64,000 bases of DNA from Metridium senile. Its lineage: Eukaryota > Cnidaria > Anthozoa > Actiniaria > Metridiidae. A program made the translations under genes and the position numbers. The DNA lies in assembly GCA_949775045.1 (NCBI GenBank), contig OX459104.1, forward strand, positions 7,791,427-7,855,426, given 5' to 3'. This document shows, piece after piece, positions 1 to 11,082 of this stretch (within the stretch, counting starts at the first letter, position 1; each line of letters starts with the position of its first letter). The notes beneath the pieces were generated by a model that worked only from the letters and a program-made list of their open reading frames with translations, was not told the origin of the DNA and made no database searches.

Positions 1-953
1 GTGGATAATCACAGGTACATTTAGCCCAAGCGTAGAGTCAGTACAAGGGAATGTATAGTGAGTTGTAATTTTAACAGAAATATGTCAATAAAATTTGCCT
101 TTCTTACATGGATGTTTTTTGTGGTCTTTGATAATGTCTGTGAAGAATTTTTGGTGACAAGGTTGGACGCTAACATATTAACAAGGGGATGTATAACTGG
201 TCAAATTTTCCAAAAATTCAAACCCCTTACTACTTCTCTATTAAATATTTTAAAACAATAACTCTGCTCACATACATATTGATTTTTGCAGACAACAGGA
301 TAACCCAGAGAAAAACACATCCTACTGCATAGGTCTATAATATAATGCTATATACATGTATATAAAAAAGATATTTATGATCAAACATGTAAATACTAGA
401 ATATCACAGAGATATCCTCCAAAATTTTCTTATGACAATTTTAAAATCAATTGTTTATCATACACAAAAAAAAGGAAAAATCCCTATACTAAGTGATTTT
501 GAGTTAGCTTTAAGGCCATATGAAAGAATAGAATATTATATTGGAATAAAGAAATCACAGCTAGCTTCACATGGAGTGAAATACGAAAACATATTGTATC
601 ATTTTCAATCCTAAACAGACTTCCATGTAAATAAATATATAGTTAAACAAATAATTGATAAATACTGTTTGTTAGGAGACCAATCCTTGTAATTCTTGTA
701 ATATGTGCATGTAATAAGTGTATTTGTTTTTCATTTTGAAGCAGTTGCAGTTATTTGTAAACTTTGTAAAAATGGCATTAAAAAATAAAATAAATAAAAA
801 TTCAACCACTCCTTGTTCAGGCTCTCCATGAGGTTCGCTGACTCACACTAATAATAATAATTATAATTATGTGTCTGCACCCTAAATACATTGTTAAAAA
901 AGTGATTAATTAATGAATTTATTTATTTTAATTTATTTTACTTATTTTAATTT

Positions 954-1177
954 ACACCTACTTGCACTAATATTGTCATACGAAAATACAACATTGTCAT
1001 AAAGAAAATAGAACATTTATGGTTTAGTGTGAAATGAATTAGTTAAAAAGAAGATCACTCAAGCTGAACTCTCTCATGTTTTTTAATTAATTCCTTTCGC
1101 ACTAAATCACAAACGTTCTATTTTCTTTATGACAAATGTTGTATTTTTGTATGACAACCTTATTTCAAGTAGGTGTA
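954..1177. mobile_element. MITE, family A (foldback, AAGAAGATCACTCAAGC core)
   Basis: The two halves are near inverted copies, beginning with ACACCTACTTGCA and ending in CAAGTAGGTGT. Both arms carry GTCATA...AAATACAACATTTGTCATAAAG-like sequence, and the centre reads AAGAAGATCACTCAAGC. A second copy with the same arms and centre lies at 25795-26030. Elements with different tips but the same centre lie at 13550-13740 and 41592-41706. It has no coding capacity. It sits in the expected downstream intron of the ethanolamine kinase gene. Confidence 0.75.
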
Positions 1178-1246
1178 TATTTAATAGTCTGGAAAGAAGA
1201 TTTGAGACATTAATAAAAGTGAATTATTTTACATGTTTTTTTTACC

Positions 1247-1303
1247 TAGTAGTCTGAATTCAGCACCTTTTTCAGGCATTTAAACAAAATTTCATCTGCC
1301 GGA
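1247..1303 (-). pseudogene. Degenerate duplicate of ethanolamine kinase exon 4 (3' half)
   Basis: Read on the minus strand, this stretch is a diverged copy of the second half of exon 4 (1353-1445): a GAAATTT core, then a run like CTGAAAAAGGTGCTGAATTCAGA, then GGTAAAA, a splice donor in the same place. The reading frame is broken relative to exon 4. If a CAG at its upstream edge were used as acceptor, the exon would add 16 residues and stop at TAG just before the donor. It could be a dead tandem exon duplicate or an alternative terminal exon. The expected C-terminal kinase motifs are absent. Confidence 0.5.
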
Positions 1304-1352
1304 GGCCTAATAATATTATAAATTAAAGTTATTTATTTTATATGTATTTTAC

Positions 1353-4300
1353 CTCTGAGTTCAGCAGCTTTCTTCAGGTAATTAAACAGAAATTTCACTT
1401 GATGGCCTTTCTTAGGATAAAGACTGTAATCCACCTCATCAACGCCTGATGATTTTTAAACAATATCAGTATCACTATCGGTATCATTGTCATTGTCATC
1501 ATCTTCATCATCATTATTATCCTCATTATTATTATCAACGCTACCACCACCATCATCTTTATCATCACCACAACCATCATCATTGTCATCATTAAAACCA
1601 TTTTCATTAGCATCATCATTATCATCAAAATGTTATCAAAGCCACTACCACCATCCTCATCATCATCATTGATATTGTCGTCATCATCATTCTCATCTTC
1701 ATCATCATCATGGTGTCATCAGCATCATCATTGCCATGACTTTTCATCATCATCATCACCATGATTCCAAATGAATGTACCTGCATATTCACAGAAGTGG
1801 TTGCCGATATCGTGTGCAATAGGGTTGTAATTAGCATACTCATAATCGATGGAGAACACTTTGTCTGCAACATAACAACACTTGTTAATAATTAATTCAC
1901 AATATAATATAAGATAATTAATAATAATATATAATATATACAGGGCATCTGGAAAAGTGCGAGGGTGCGATTCCGCACTATTTTCCTTAAATCGCACCGA
2001 ATCGCACTATTTATCGTTTTTCGCACTTTTCAACATTTTCCGCACTTTTTGCCAGAAAATTACAGAAAAACTTGCAAACCTGTTGACAATGTTCTTGAAT
2101 ACACAATAATTCTTCAAATAAGCAAGTTTTTCATTGGAATTCATCACATTTTGGGCTGGAAATCGACTGTAAAACGTTTTTTTAATTCGCAACCTGACAA
2201 TAATCTACCAGGCGTTCCTTGATGTAAGTTCTAGTTCTAATTCTGTAAATGGTTTTGATTGGTCTAAAAAGCATCCAATCACATGCCTCTATAAATATAC
2301 AGCAAGTTTAGCGGAAATTTCACGGAAAAGTTCTTCATTTTCCATCAAAATAATATTAATAATAAATAATAATATGCAAATTAGTATTCCGCACTATTTG
2401 CTAAAATTTCCGCACTTTTCCCAAGTTTTTTTCCGCACTTTTTCAGATGCCCTGTTAATATAGGTAATATAATTAACTTTACTGACGTTTCTGTTACTGC
2501 CGGAGTAAAATAATTAACAATTATTCGCCGAAGGCGAAGTGATTATCGGTGAATATTTACCGAGCGGTGAGTCTTCGAGCTGCAAGGTAAATATATTCAC
2601 CGATAATCACTTCGCCTGAGGTGAATAATCGTTTTAGTATAAATACAAAGGTGATTATTTCAAAAAAGAAAGAAGGGAACAGCATTGAAAGTGAAAATAT
2701 TTTATTTTTTAAAAAGGCAACCGTTACGCGTAAAAATTGTAAACTTTGTCTCGCATATAATGACAAAAACACAACGTGAAAATTTACTATGATACCTTTA
2801 AATAGCTTGACACCAAACTTAGTAGCTTCTTTTGTCGATTTTGGGACAGCATTTTCTTTAAAGTTTTCAATTTCAACTTCGCTAACAGTAGCAAAACAAC
2901 TACTGGCAGCCATTTTGTCTGAAAAGGTGATTATTGGCTGGTAATCCGAGATAGCAAACCAATCAGAGCGCGCGATTTTGTATAATCACCTTTGTATTTA
3001 TACTAATTACAAATAATAAGAAATAATAATATAAGCAGGAGTGATAATTTATAATAATAATATTGATAATATGCCTCATTTATATAGCACTTAAAGGGAT
3101 CCTCCACTAAAAATGAATTTTAACTTATATGATGATAAAAAGTATGCTGATTTCAAATATATATCAAAAATTTTCATCAGCCGATTTTTCGCGCGATAAA
3201 AACGGTTTAAAATGTGAGGGAAAAAATTGTTGGGATCCCTGTGGCACCTTCTGATGACGTCATGTTGCTCCCAATGATTGGAAATATATATGAATATAAC
3301 TATAAATATTGTGCGAAAATGGTTCTGCCTAATCCTATTGTGCAAGAATTCCCCAAAGAATGAATATAGGTTCTCTTAAAAAATACCTTTCGAAGTATTT
3401 ATTTATTTATTTATTAACAATATTTATACAGAGGTGCCCAGTTCAGCAAAGCTGGTTTGAATGGGGCTCTGTTTAAAATAAACTTACAGACATAAAAATA
3501 CAGTACTATACAGAAATACAAGTATTCCGAAGTATGATGCTATTTTACCTACTTTTTTGAGATAAAATTATTAAATGACAAATGAAAATTACTTCAAACT
3601 TTTAATTGTCTTTCAATTGGTTTGAAATTTTTCTGTCCGAAAGTCTGGAGACTTTGCAAAGTTGAGCAAAGAACAAAAGTTCTTATTTAATTTTCTAACT
3701 TTACAGCGAAAAGAAAGCTTTCTTTTTGGATCGTTGAGAGCAACATGACGTCATCAGAAGGTGCCACAGGGATCCCAAAAATATTTTTTCCGCACGAAAA
3801 ATCATCTGATGAAAATGTAAAACTTGATATATATTTGAAATCAAAATAGTTTTTATCACCATATAAGTTCGAGTTCATTTTTAGTGGAGAATCCCTTTAA
3901 ATATCTCAATTTAATTCATAACTCCTATTGTACCTGGTTCTAATTTATCTTTAACTTCTTAGTTAGAGCCTGAGTGCCTTGTATTCATTTAAATTTATCA
4001 TTTTTTCTATTTTGTAAGTTATATTAAATAGTAGGGTACAATAAATTATAAAGCATTGTTGTTGTTGTTGTCAAATAGTTCATAGCAAGTTACAAATCTA
4101 CTAATAAGCAATTATTGGATGAGGTTGAGCATGACAGTGTAAATTATCAAGACCAAGGTCTGTGTTATCTGCCAAAGCCATAGGCTGATCGAGGCAGATA
4201 ATACTGATTGGAGGTCTTAATAATTTATGATATCATGCAAAAACCGAATTCAATAATTGTTTTATTATACATTTTTATAAAGAAAAAGTACAATTATAAT

Positions 4301-7300
4301 CAGGTAAAAGAGACAATCACAAGCAAATCTTGCTGCTGTTTTCACATCAACTAGGCTCCCTTTGTTCTCAGGGAGTTGATGTGAAAATGGCAGCGAGATT
4401 TGGCTAGCAGATAATAGTATTATCCTGTCAAGTTCACATGTCATTGAAAATTCACTGAATGCTCCTCAGTATAAATAGAGGATATTGCATGGGCGAGCGG
4501 AGATGCGAAGTTTATCTTCAAGTGTTGAAATAATCTTGATTTCATTTCATGGATATAGTGATCTAGTGTTCTATTCTACAGTAGCAATTGGATTCTATTT
4601 TGAGGATATTATGCGCATTTGAAAATCTCACAATTGAATTTGTGCAATATAAATGAATAAATTATTATATAGTGTTTGCACTCTTTTATACAGTAGCAAT
4701 ATGATTCTTTTTCATAGATATAGCATTTGTGCTCTATTCTACACTAGCAATTTGATTTCATTGATGTAGTGTCTTAGCACTATTTTTAAATACCTACCAG
4801 TGTCCTTGTTGTATACAATGTTCTTGCATAGTAAATCATTATGGCAGAAAGCTACTTGACAATCATGTTTTTCTAGTAACGATTGAAGTTTTTTTGCTTC
4901 TTCAATTAATTCAGCTTTGCTAGGCACTTCTTTCTGGAACCTGAAACAGCAACAAACAAACATAAATATATGATTTGTTATCTATGATGTGCATTAACGG
5001 ATTTTAGTATAAATACAAAGGTGATTATACAAAATCGCACGCTCTGATTGGTTTGCTATCTCGGATTATCAGCCGATAATCACCTTTTCGGACAAAATGG
5101 CTGCCAGTAGTTGTTTTGTCACTGTTAGCAAAGATGAAATTGAAAACTTTAAAGAAAATGCTGTCCCAAAATTGACAAAAGAAGCTACTAAGTTTGGTGT
5201 CAAGCTATTTAAAGGTATCATAGTAAATGTTCACGTTGTTTTTTTTTTTGTCATTATATGCGAGACAAAGTTTACAATTTTTACGCGTAACGGTCGCGCT
5301 TTTAAAAAATAAAATATTTTCACTTTCAATGCTGTTTCCTTCTTTCTTTTTTGAAATAATCACCTTAGTATTTATACTAAAACGGTTATTCACCTCAGGC
5401 GAAGTGATTATCGGTGAATATTTACCTCGCAGCTCGAAGACTCACCGCTCGGTAAATATTCACCGATAATCACTTCGCGTTCGGCGAATAATTGTTAAAT
5501 AGACCAAGCGTGAGGTCTGTACAGTTTTAACAGTATGGATCGAGCGCAGCGGGGTCTGTGCAAAAAAGACTGAGATCTGATATTTTTCTGGACAGACCGA
5601 ACAAGCGAGGTTAATAAATCGCTTATTATAAATATAAAAGTGAATGGTCTGATCACAAACATACTGGCCACTCCATTAACTGGGACTCTGCCGCCTCCAT
5701 TACACATTGCACCAACTATCACCAATGCCGACTACTTGAAAGCTGGTACACCGGCTTAGAACAAAAGCCACTTAACCATTGCATAACACTACCAGCTTCC
5801 TACAATAGACTCATTAACAACTTCAAGCTTTCCGCTAACACAATGACTAACACCTACCCACGCATCAACAACAACATTACCGACGAACCAGACACATAAA
5901 TAACACCGCTGTCTTTTCATTTTCTTTACTCTGAATATGACTTCCGCTCAGGTTGTCGAAACGTCAGACATCAACACCATCAGTCTTTCTCAAGACTACA
6001 CCACCCCGGACGATCATGCCTCATCTACATCTATTATAAATATATGGCTTTTTTTTCTTAGTGATTTATGAAATCGCAAATATTTTATCACCAAATCTCT
6101 CATTATTAAATGAATACAAATATATTAGACACAAACTTAACTGGCTAAAAAACATGTTGCTTGTATAAAAAGTCAAAACTTTAACAAAATATTTATTGCA
6201 ATACTTTACAAGTTGTTTTTAATTTCCTGGGGCCGGTTGTACGAAGGGTGTATAAAGTTATCCGCGGATAAAAGTTATCCACTGCATAGGTTTTTTATAG
6301 ATTTTATCCGCTGGATAAGGATTTATCCGGTGGATAGCGCTATTCAGGCTTCGTACAACCGGCCCCTGGTCTGAAAACAAATACGAAAATTGGACCGTTG
6401 TCATGACAACAGTCTCAGATGGGAAAATTTCAGACTGAAATTTCAGAGCGGAAATCAGCCAATCAAAGCGTGCATACTATCATAGCCATATAATAATAGA
6501 TCATATCCATATAATATTAGATCATATCCATGTTTATTTTGTACATGTACATTATAACAACTGCATTAAAATCACTATTATTGTGATTTAATAAAATAAT
6601 CACATCACTCATAAAACCATTATGATGGCATGGTTAGCCGAGTGGTAAGAGCACAGGCCTTTCACCGCTGTGATCCGGGTTAGAGTCTCAGCTCGCGAGA
6701 ACTGGATCATATGTGAATTGAGTTTGTTTGATGTGTTGTTCTCTACCATGCCACAAGGGTTTTCTTCTCTGAGTTTTACAGTTATTCCTCCCTCATCAAA
6801 AATTAACATGTGAGGAGTGATGTATGAAAAATATTTATGAAAATAGAGGTATTGAGTGTGAGTGCCAGCAGAAGAATAACCACTATGTGGATCTGCTGTT
6901 AAAAATGGGCTATTGACCCATAGCCCATTCGGGCTTTGGGTCTAATTGTTAATTATCAATTAACTTCACTGTAATATCAAGTGATATCTTCACATTGTGA
7001 AAATAACATGTTATTTCACATGTGAAATAACACATGTTAATATGGATACTCTGTGTATTTTCTAGATTTTTACGAATTTTTGATGCATATCTTAATATGG
7101 ATACTCTGTATTTTCTAGATTTTTAAGAATTTTTGATGCATATCTTGATAGAACTTTTGCTATTTCATTTGTCATGAGTTTATATGATAAACAGAACATT
7201 ACATGGGCCCTTGGAGATACGGATTCTATCTTCTCGTGTTCAAATGATATCTAACTTGTTTGCTGCGCTAACTTTTGAAATATCAATTGAACACTTGAAG

Positions 7301-8807
7301 ATAAAATCTGTATCTCTGCGCTCCATGTAATATCCTCTATATCTCTGCGCTCCATGTAATATCCTCTATATCTCTGCGCTCCATGTAATATCCTCTATAT
7401 AATCAGACTCTTAGCCAACTAAAATATAAACAATTATTGGATGTTTTGCTTGTGGCAGAAAAAAAATTGCCAAACAAAGAGTTAATTAAGATAAAGTAAT
7501 TTTTAAATTTGTTGATTATTATTGACATGTGTCCAGACATGTTAAAAATTATGCATGGTTTGGGCTGCCTGTGTTAAGGTTCTCCCGTAAGCATTTCTGG
7601 TCCAAGGGTGGTTCAATGCTTACAAGAGACCCAACGGTAATTGTTTTACTATACATTGTTTAAACAGAAAATTCAACAACAAAAGGTCTTTCCACTTTTA
7701 GCGCAAGTTCTTATTAGCAAGAAAACAACGAAAGTGGACTATAAATTGATACTTTGACAAGAAATGCATTGCAGACGCAACCTACAGATTAGCAAAAAAT
7801 AAAAGGCTTGCAATTTATTTTTTCACTAATGTGTAGGTTGTCTGATTGTGAATAATGCATGCTCTTAGCCAATCAGATTAGAGTTTGTGAATATAATATG
7901 ATGTATAATGCACCTATCAATGTTAAGGGGGGGGGGGGGGGGGGGGGTTGAGCTAACCACAGGATTTTGACTGTGAGGTCCATCCACAGGGTGGGGATTT
8001 GGGGTGAGCCTGGAGAGGGATTTTGATACTTTTGACTATTACTTTTTGCCCAGGGGTGGGGAATTTGATTTTTTTTTAGAAATACTTGGAATTTCAAACG
8101 TTTTCAGGCGGTAATTGAGCCTACTTCAGTTTGATAGCTCACTTTTAGTATCTATATTGAGTGGTAATCTACAGAAATAACTACTAAAGTCAAGTGTCTG
8201 TGACACAATTGTTATAAAGCTTACTACATGCGTACATGAAAATGACAACAAGATTTTGCGGAACATTTGCATTTAATTAAGTTTTAGATGCTCACCTCTT
8301 ATTTTTAGTAGAGTCTGCAAACTCATCTGGAACTATTCCTAGGAATTTAAACATCGTTTTGAAAACGCTAGCTTCAGGGTTATTATGGATAGGAATAGCA
8401 TGCAGTTCTGCCATATGCTCGGCGATTAACTTGGATATGTGTTCGTTACAGATAGTATCTGTACCGAGGACTTCTCCATCCACGAAGCCATACGAGATAC
8501 CGTTCTCAAAAGTCGCATGGACGGGTGGGCCGTAGCCTTTAGAATAAAGCAATTTAAAGGTTTCTAGCTCCATCTTTCTGTCTATAAATAGTTCAGTCTT
8601 GTTCCCGTAAAGTCGGAATAGATAGAGGTCTTTTCTCGGAGCTCCCTTACGCCGGCATCCGACCAGCTTGTTACTAATTCCTTCGTTGAAGTCCACAAAA
8701 TCCAGCTCATCGGAGGGGATATCAGGTCGAATTGTCTGCATTAAGTCTCTGATTCCTTTCTCCGGTTCATTTTTGTCTAATTTCACGTTAAAATGAGGTA
8801 TATCCAT
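1353..8807 (-). CDS. ETNK1: Ethanolamine kinase (ETNK1/EKI-like), exons 1-4, 3' end outside window
   Basis: The enzyme phosphorylates ethanolamine with ATP, the first step of the CDP-ethanolamine route to phosphatidylethanolamine; it acts in the cytosol. Four exons join in frame on the minus strand: 8807-8296, 4940-4798, 1864-1781 and 1445-1353, each with GT donor and AG acceptor. Exon 1 starts at the ATG at 8807 and carries the N-terminal lobe ([26 protein letters not shown]). Exon 2 holds the Brenner-type catalytic motif [12 protein letters not shown], and exon 3 holds IDYEYANYN...[11 protein letters not shown], both diagnostic of choline/ethanolamine kinases. Exon 4 reads [14 protein letters not shown]. 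The usual last segment with the ASHFFW-type motif is not found in 1-1350, so one or more exons should lie to the left. ETNK1 fits better than choline kinase because of LYGNKTEL and the NKRF junction. Introns are 3355, 2933 and 335 bp and rich in MITEs. Confidence 0.93.
1447..1766. repeat. (ATC/ATT)n trinucleotide tract filling ETNK intron 3
   Basis: Imperfect ATC/ATT triplets run for about 320 bp and make up almost the whole third intron of the kinase gene, stopping close to both splice sites. Long poly-Ser/His and poly-Met frames here come from the triplets and are not genes. Confidence 0.9.
1941..2454. mobile_element. hAT-like MITE with reiterated CCGCACTTTT interior
   Basis: The ends are inverted copies: CAGGGCATCTGGAAAAGTGC at the left and GCACTTTTTCAGATGCCCTG at the right. 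The interior near both ends repeats the phrase TTCCGCACTTTTC with variation, and the middle is unique. No exact target duplication is visible (AT-rich on both sides). It lies in ETNK intron 2. Confidence 0.75.
2480..2512 (-). other. Degenerate Penelope-type terminal motif (hammerhead-like remnant)
   Basis: On the minus strand it reads TTTTACTCCGGCAG...GAAACGTCAGTAAA, a shortened version of the motif at 23378-23417 and 25681-25720. The outer TTTACT/AGTAAA complement and the GAAACGTC core remain, but the central hairpin is lost. It abuts the element at 2516-3009. Confidence 0.45.
2516..3009 (-). mobile_element. Foldback element B, copy 1, with captured coding exon
   Basis: This ~490 bp repeat is a near copy, in opposite orientation, of 4999-5507. 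One end holds an internal palindrome (CGAAGTGATTATCGGTGAATA and its complement). The other ends in TTTGTATTTATACTAA. On the minus strand, from 2913, a frame opens with [20 protein letters not shown] and continues to about 'KFGVKLFKG' before a likely splice donor. This leader looks like the N-terminus of cnidarian proteins with a Crypton-derived (DUF3504) domain, recognised from memory and not proven. It sits in ETNK intron 2. Confidence 0.6.
3091..3900. mobile_element. Long-TIR foldback element with TTAA ends (piggyBac-like MITE)
   Basis: Inverted ends of roughly 190 bp begin TTAAAGGGATCCTCCACT and end AGTGGAGAATCCCTTTAA. Both arms carry the GATGACGTCATGTTGCTC block and an ATATAAGTT/GATAAAAA block. 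TTAA at both edges matches a piggyBac-type target site (inference). The middle contains a TTTATTTATTTATT tract and a stretch resembling a LINE 3' end. No transposase frame is present. Confidence 0.7.
4142..4228. repeat. Short palindrome
   Basis: AAATTATCAAGACCAAGG at the left is matched in reverse complement by a diverged copy ending GGAGGTCTTAATAATTTA, with GTTATCTGCC/GGCAGATAAT further in. It is probably a small foldback element. Confidence 0.5.
4313..4412. repeat. Short palindrome (TTTTCACATCAACT arms)
   Basis: Arms GCAAATCTTGCTGCTGTTTT and a diverged reverse copy (AAAATGGCAGCGAGATTTGG) flank CACATCAACT/AGTTGATGTG. It is a non-coding foldback element in ETNK intron 2. Confidence 0.55.
4999..5507 (+). 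mobile_element. Foldback element B, copy 2, with captured coding exon
   Basis: This is the inverted counterpart of 2516-3009. It starts TTAGTATAAATACAAAGG and ends with the CGGTGAATATT palindrome and GGCGAATAATTGTT. From 5097 the plus strand reads [20 protein letters not shown]..., nearly the same leader as copy 1 with a few substitutions, then a GGTATCATAG that could be a splice donor after 'KLFKG'. Conservation of the leader suggests it derives from a coding parent element. By itself this copy encodes about 40 plausible residues. It lies in ETNK intron 1. Confidence 0.6.
5640..6045 (+). mobile_element. Penelope-like retroelement, 3' end remnant
   Basis: From about 5677 the plus strand can be read [18 protein letters not shown], then [15 protein letters not shown], then [11 protein letters not shown], stopping at TAA 5898. 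This resembles the C-terminal tail after the GIY-YIG domain in cnidarian Penelope-like elements (recalled). Downstream come the element's typical GACTTCCGCTCAGGTTGTCG and GAAACGTCAG, a hammerhead-like terminal block whose CTGATGA core is interrupted (CTGAATATGA). There is no upstream reverse transcriptase, so it is a 5'-truncated relic in ETNK intron 1. Confidence 0.6.
6229..6366. mobile_element. MITE with GGGGCCGGTTGTACGAAG ends
   Basis: A 138 bp element: left end GGGGCCGGTTGTACGAAG, right end CTTCGTACAACCGGCCCC, an 18 bp perfect inverted repeat. The interior repeats TTATCCGCGGATAA-like palindromes. It is non-coding. Confidence 0.85.
6626..6830 (+). mobile_element. tRNA-Glu-derived SINE, copy 1
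   Basis: The head TGGCATGGTTAGCCGAGTGG...CCTTTCACCGCTGTGATCC...GGGTTAGAGTC resembles a tRNA-Glu with A and B boxes. It is followed by a unique body (TTGAGTTTGTTTGATGTGTT, CCATGCCACAAGGGTTTTC) shared with 34140-34410. The head lacks a matching 3' acceptor strand, so it is a SINE and not a tRNA gene. Confidence 0.75.
7040..7145. repeat. ~57 bp tandem duplication
   Basis: TTAATATGGATACTCTGT...TTTTCTAGATTTTTA(C/A)GAATTTTTGATGCATATCT occurs twice in tandem. It is non-coding. Confidence 0.7.
7195..7400. repeat. Foldback with 30 bp tandem end repeat
   Basis: TTACATGGGCCCTTGGAGATACGGATT at the left is matched in reverse by AATCTGTATCTCTGCGCTCCATGTAA. The right end is then amplified as about three copies of a 30 bp unit (TCTCTGCGCTCCATGTAATA TCCTCTATA). 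It is non-coding. Confidence 0.65.
7926..7947. repeat. Poly-G tract (about 22 G)
   Basis: This is an uninterrupted G run in ETNK intron 1. Similar homopolymers occur at 9379-9394 (C), 31311-31330 (G) and 51261-51274 (C), typically near MITE boundaries. Confidence 0.9.
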
Positions 8808-8969
8808 AGTAGAGACTGGAGAATGCAAACGTTTCGATGAGAAATAATCGGACGATGTCTGTCTGACTGTCTGAATCGAATGACTTCGTTGAGATATCGG
8901 ATATCTGTCGTGATATTGTCGTCGTACGATCGTAGGTATATCGGAAAGTAACGCAAGTGTAACGCAAGT

Positions 8970-9185
8970 AAAGGATTGTTGATTTGATTTGATTTGATTT
9001 TGTTTGATTTTGTTTGTTTTATTTCATTTCATTTGTTCTATGTTATTATATTTTATTTTATGTTAATTTATGTTATTTGTTATGATTTAATTTTATTTTA
9101 TGTTCTTTTCAGTTTATTTTGTCTTATTTTATTTTATTTGTTCTGATTTGATTTAATTTTATATTTTATTTTATTTTATTTTATA
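8970..9185. repeat. TTTGATTT/ATTTT-rich low-complexity tract
   Basis: Degenerate pentamers (GATTT, ATTTT, GTTTT) repeat for about 215 bp upstream of the ETNK start. Nothing coding is present. Confidence 0.8.
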
Positions 9186-9305
9186 AGAGGATGAAGAAGA
9201 TAATATAAATGATAACAATAATAATAATTAAATATTTATCATCATCAAAGTATATATGATCAAGTGCATGCACGGTACAAATTATGCAAAGATGCTAAAA
9301 TACAT

Positions 9306-9733
9306 CCAGGCGATGTACTCGGGGTGTAAAATGACGGGGGGAGGGTGGGGTTGGATTGTCCGACGGGGCGGCACTTTACCCCCCCCCCCCCCCCAAAAAA
9401 ATACTCAAACCTGAAATTGTACACCCAACAAAATACAAAGCATGCAAATTTCGAACCCAAAAAAATACAAGACCAATTCTCTTCTTTATTGTTATCATTA
9501 TAGATTCCTAGTTACGGAACTCACGCCTTGTAGAAAACAATTTCAAACGAATAATTTCCGGCGAGACACGGATCGAAACAAAAATTGAACTCAGAGATGT
9601 GAAAACCCCCCAAAAATACGGGTTTTCTTTTAAGACCTAAAAAAAATACGTGGCAGGTCTCTTGACCCAAAAAAATACCCAGAACGAAAATTGTCAACCC
9701 AAAAAATATTTTATCCCCGATTACATCGCCTGG
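9306..9733. mobile_element. hAT-like MITE with reiterated ACCCAAAAAAATAC interior
   Basis: The ends are inverted: CCAGGCGATGTACTCGGGG at the left and CCCCGATTACATCGCCTGGG at the right. The inside is built mainly from degenerate copies of ACCCAAAAAAATAC, including a poly-C/poly-A patch at 9379. No exact target duplication was seen. It is non-coding. Confidence 0.7.
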
Positions 9734-9739
9734 GATACT

Positions 9740-10737
9740 AACGTGCTAATAAAAGACGTGTAATGTATAGTATTGAATGATATGTGTAAAAATATAACTA
9801 GGTCTACTAAAAAGCTATTTTAAAAAGATGAGTCTCCAGCAGACTTAAATCTAGTAAAATAATTATGTTCATTGCGTACTTCCAAATATATAGCTTAGTT
9901 ACTGATCATGTGGGAAAAAAGGCGCGGTTACCTTGTGTTTTTCTTGTTATATATACTGACATCTAACGTGGTTGAAGGTACAATGGATCTTAAGGTGACT
10001 TGACCCTATATTTTTGCATGAGCACCTTCCGACTTAATTTTAACCTCATATACTTCAAGAGATTGATTCCGATTTTATATCCTCTATATCACATGTTAGA
10101 TATAGACTAAAGTATATATATTGCGATATTTTGTTGAGAAGATCGGATTGCATATCACGTGGTAATGACGTCACAACTGTTTGATTCGGGCCGGATCGAA
10201 TTTTATCCTTCAACTGAATTTTCTAGAAAATACCTTGAGTGTTTGACTTCCTCTCGGCGCACTTTCATGGAAATCTATAAGACGAATTCGGAGATTGAGG
10301 GAGTAAAATTAAGAGCCGATAATTTTATGTAAAAAACTAAACAATGGACTTCCCGCAGCCAAAACTGCTACTTCTAAGGTATCTACTTACAAAAAAACGC
10401 TCATTTTATTCTAATATACTAATGTCTGTGATATATACTTGCCTGAAAATTAGAAGGTAGATAATATGCATTAACTTAATTAAGCCTGGTTCGATGCACT
10501 AGCGACACAAGCCTGCGAGACCAGTGTTGCCTAGTAACCGACTACCCTTTCCAGCTAACACAAAATCACACAAACCTGCATGATCTTTTGTCAAAAAAAC
10601 TGAATTAGATCGATCCTGTTTAACGCAATTTGGAAATGTGGCATATATATATACCTGCATAGCAACTATATGGGAGTACCACCCCCAGGAGTTACAGCTT
10701 CATCAGTTTATTTCAAGAAAGTTTTCAAAAAAAATAA
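9740..10737. other. Intergenic stretch with no gene
   Basis: No open frame with protein character and no clear repeat copy was recognised. It contains two GATGACG/TAATGACGTCAC-type patches also seen near foldback elements, and AT-rich filler up to the tRNA gene. Confidence 0.5.
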
Positions 10738-10810
10738 CGACCACGCCAGGACTCGAACCTGGAATCCCCTGATTCGTAGTCAGATGCCTTATCCATTGGG
10801 CCACGCGGCC
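10738..10810 (-). tRNA. tRNA-Arg, anticodon ACG
   Basis: The 73 nt read on the minus strand fold as a complete cloverleaf. The acceptor GGCCGCG pairs with CGTGGTC (two G-U pairs), there is a D-arm with AATGGATAA, and the anticodon arm TCTGA-CTACGAA-TCAGG places ACG in the loop. The T-arm is CCAGG-TTCGAGT-CCTGG and the discriminator is G. There is no intron. A run of eight T lies a few bases past the 3' end (TTATTTTTTTT), as expected for RNA polymerase III termination. The A and B boxes are intact. This is the only tRNA-like sequence in the window that looks functional. Confidence 0.93.
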
Positions 10811-11082
10811 GACCACGTTAAAATAGTTTATCAATACTATATTTATTGACAAAATATCCACAGGTTTGTTTTATAAAAGTTCAGTCTTCACACAGGGCAC
10901 CTGCTGAATAGAGCGAATAAACATTTAATGGGTACCCTGTGTTATGCAAATCAGTTGCCAAAAAAGGAAATACTTTCTCGTTTGTCTTGTATATTATAAA
11001 CTCTGTTGTAGACTTAAAGTGTAGGTAAAGGTTGTAATAAATAGACAATGAAAATACTATATATATATTTAGAATATATTGT

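Noticed and set aside
432..614. 60-codon plus-strand frame as a small gene or as the missing ETNK exon
   Set aside because: It is on the wrong strand for ETNK, has no kinase motif and no recognised family.
1395..1873. Met-rich and Ser/His-rich frames on both strands
   Set aside because: They are from the ATC tract of ETNK intron 3. Only 1781-1864 and 1353-1445 are coding, on the minus strand.
6626..6700. tRNA-Glu gene
   Set aside because: There is no pairing 3' acceptor strand. The sequence runs into a body shared with 34140, so it is a SINE.
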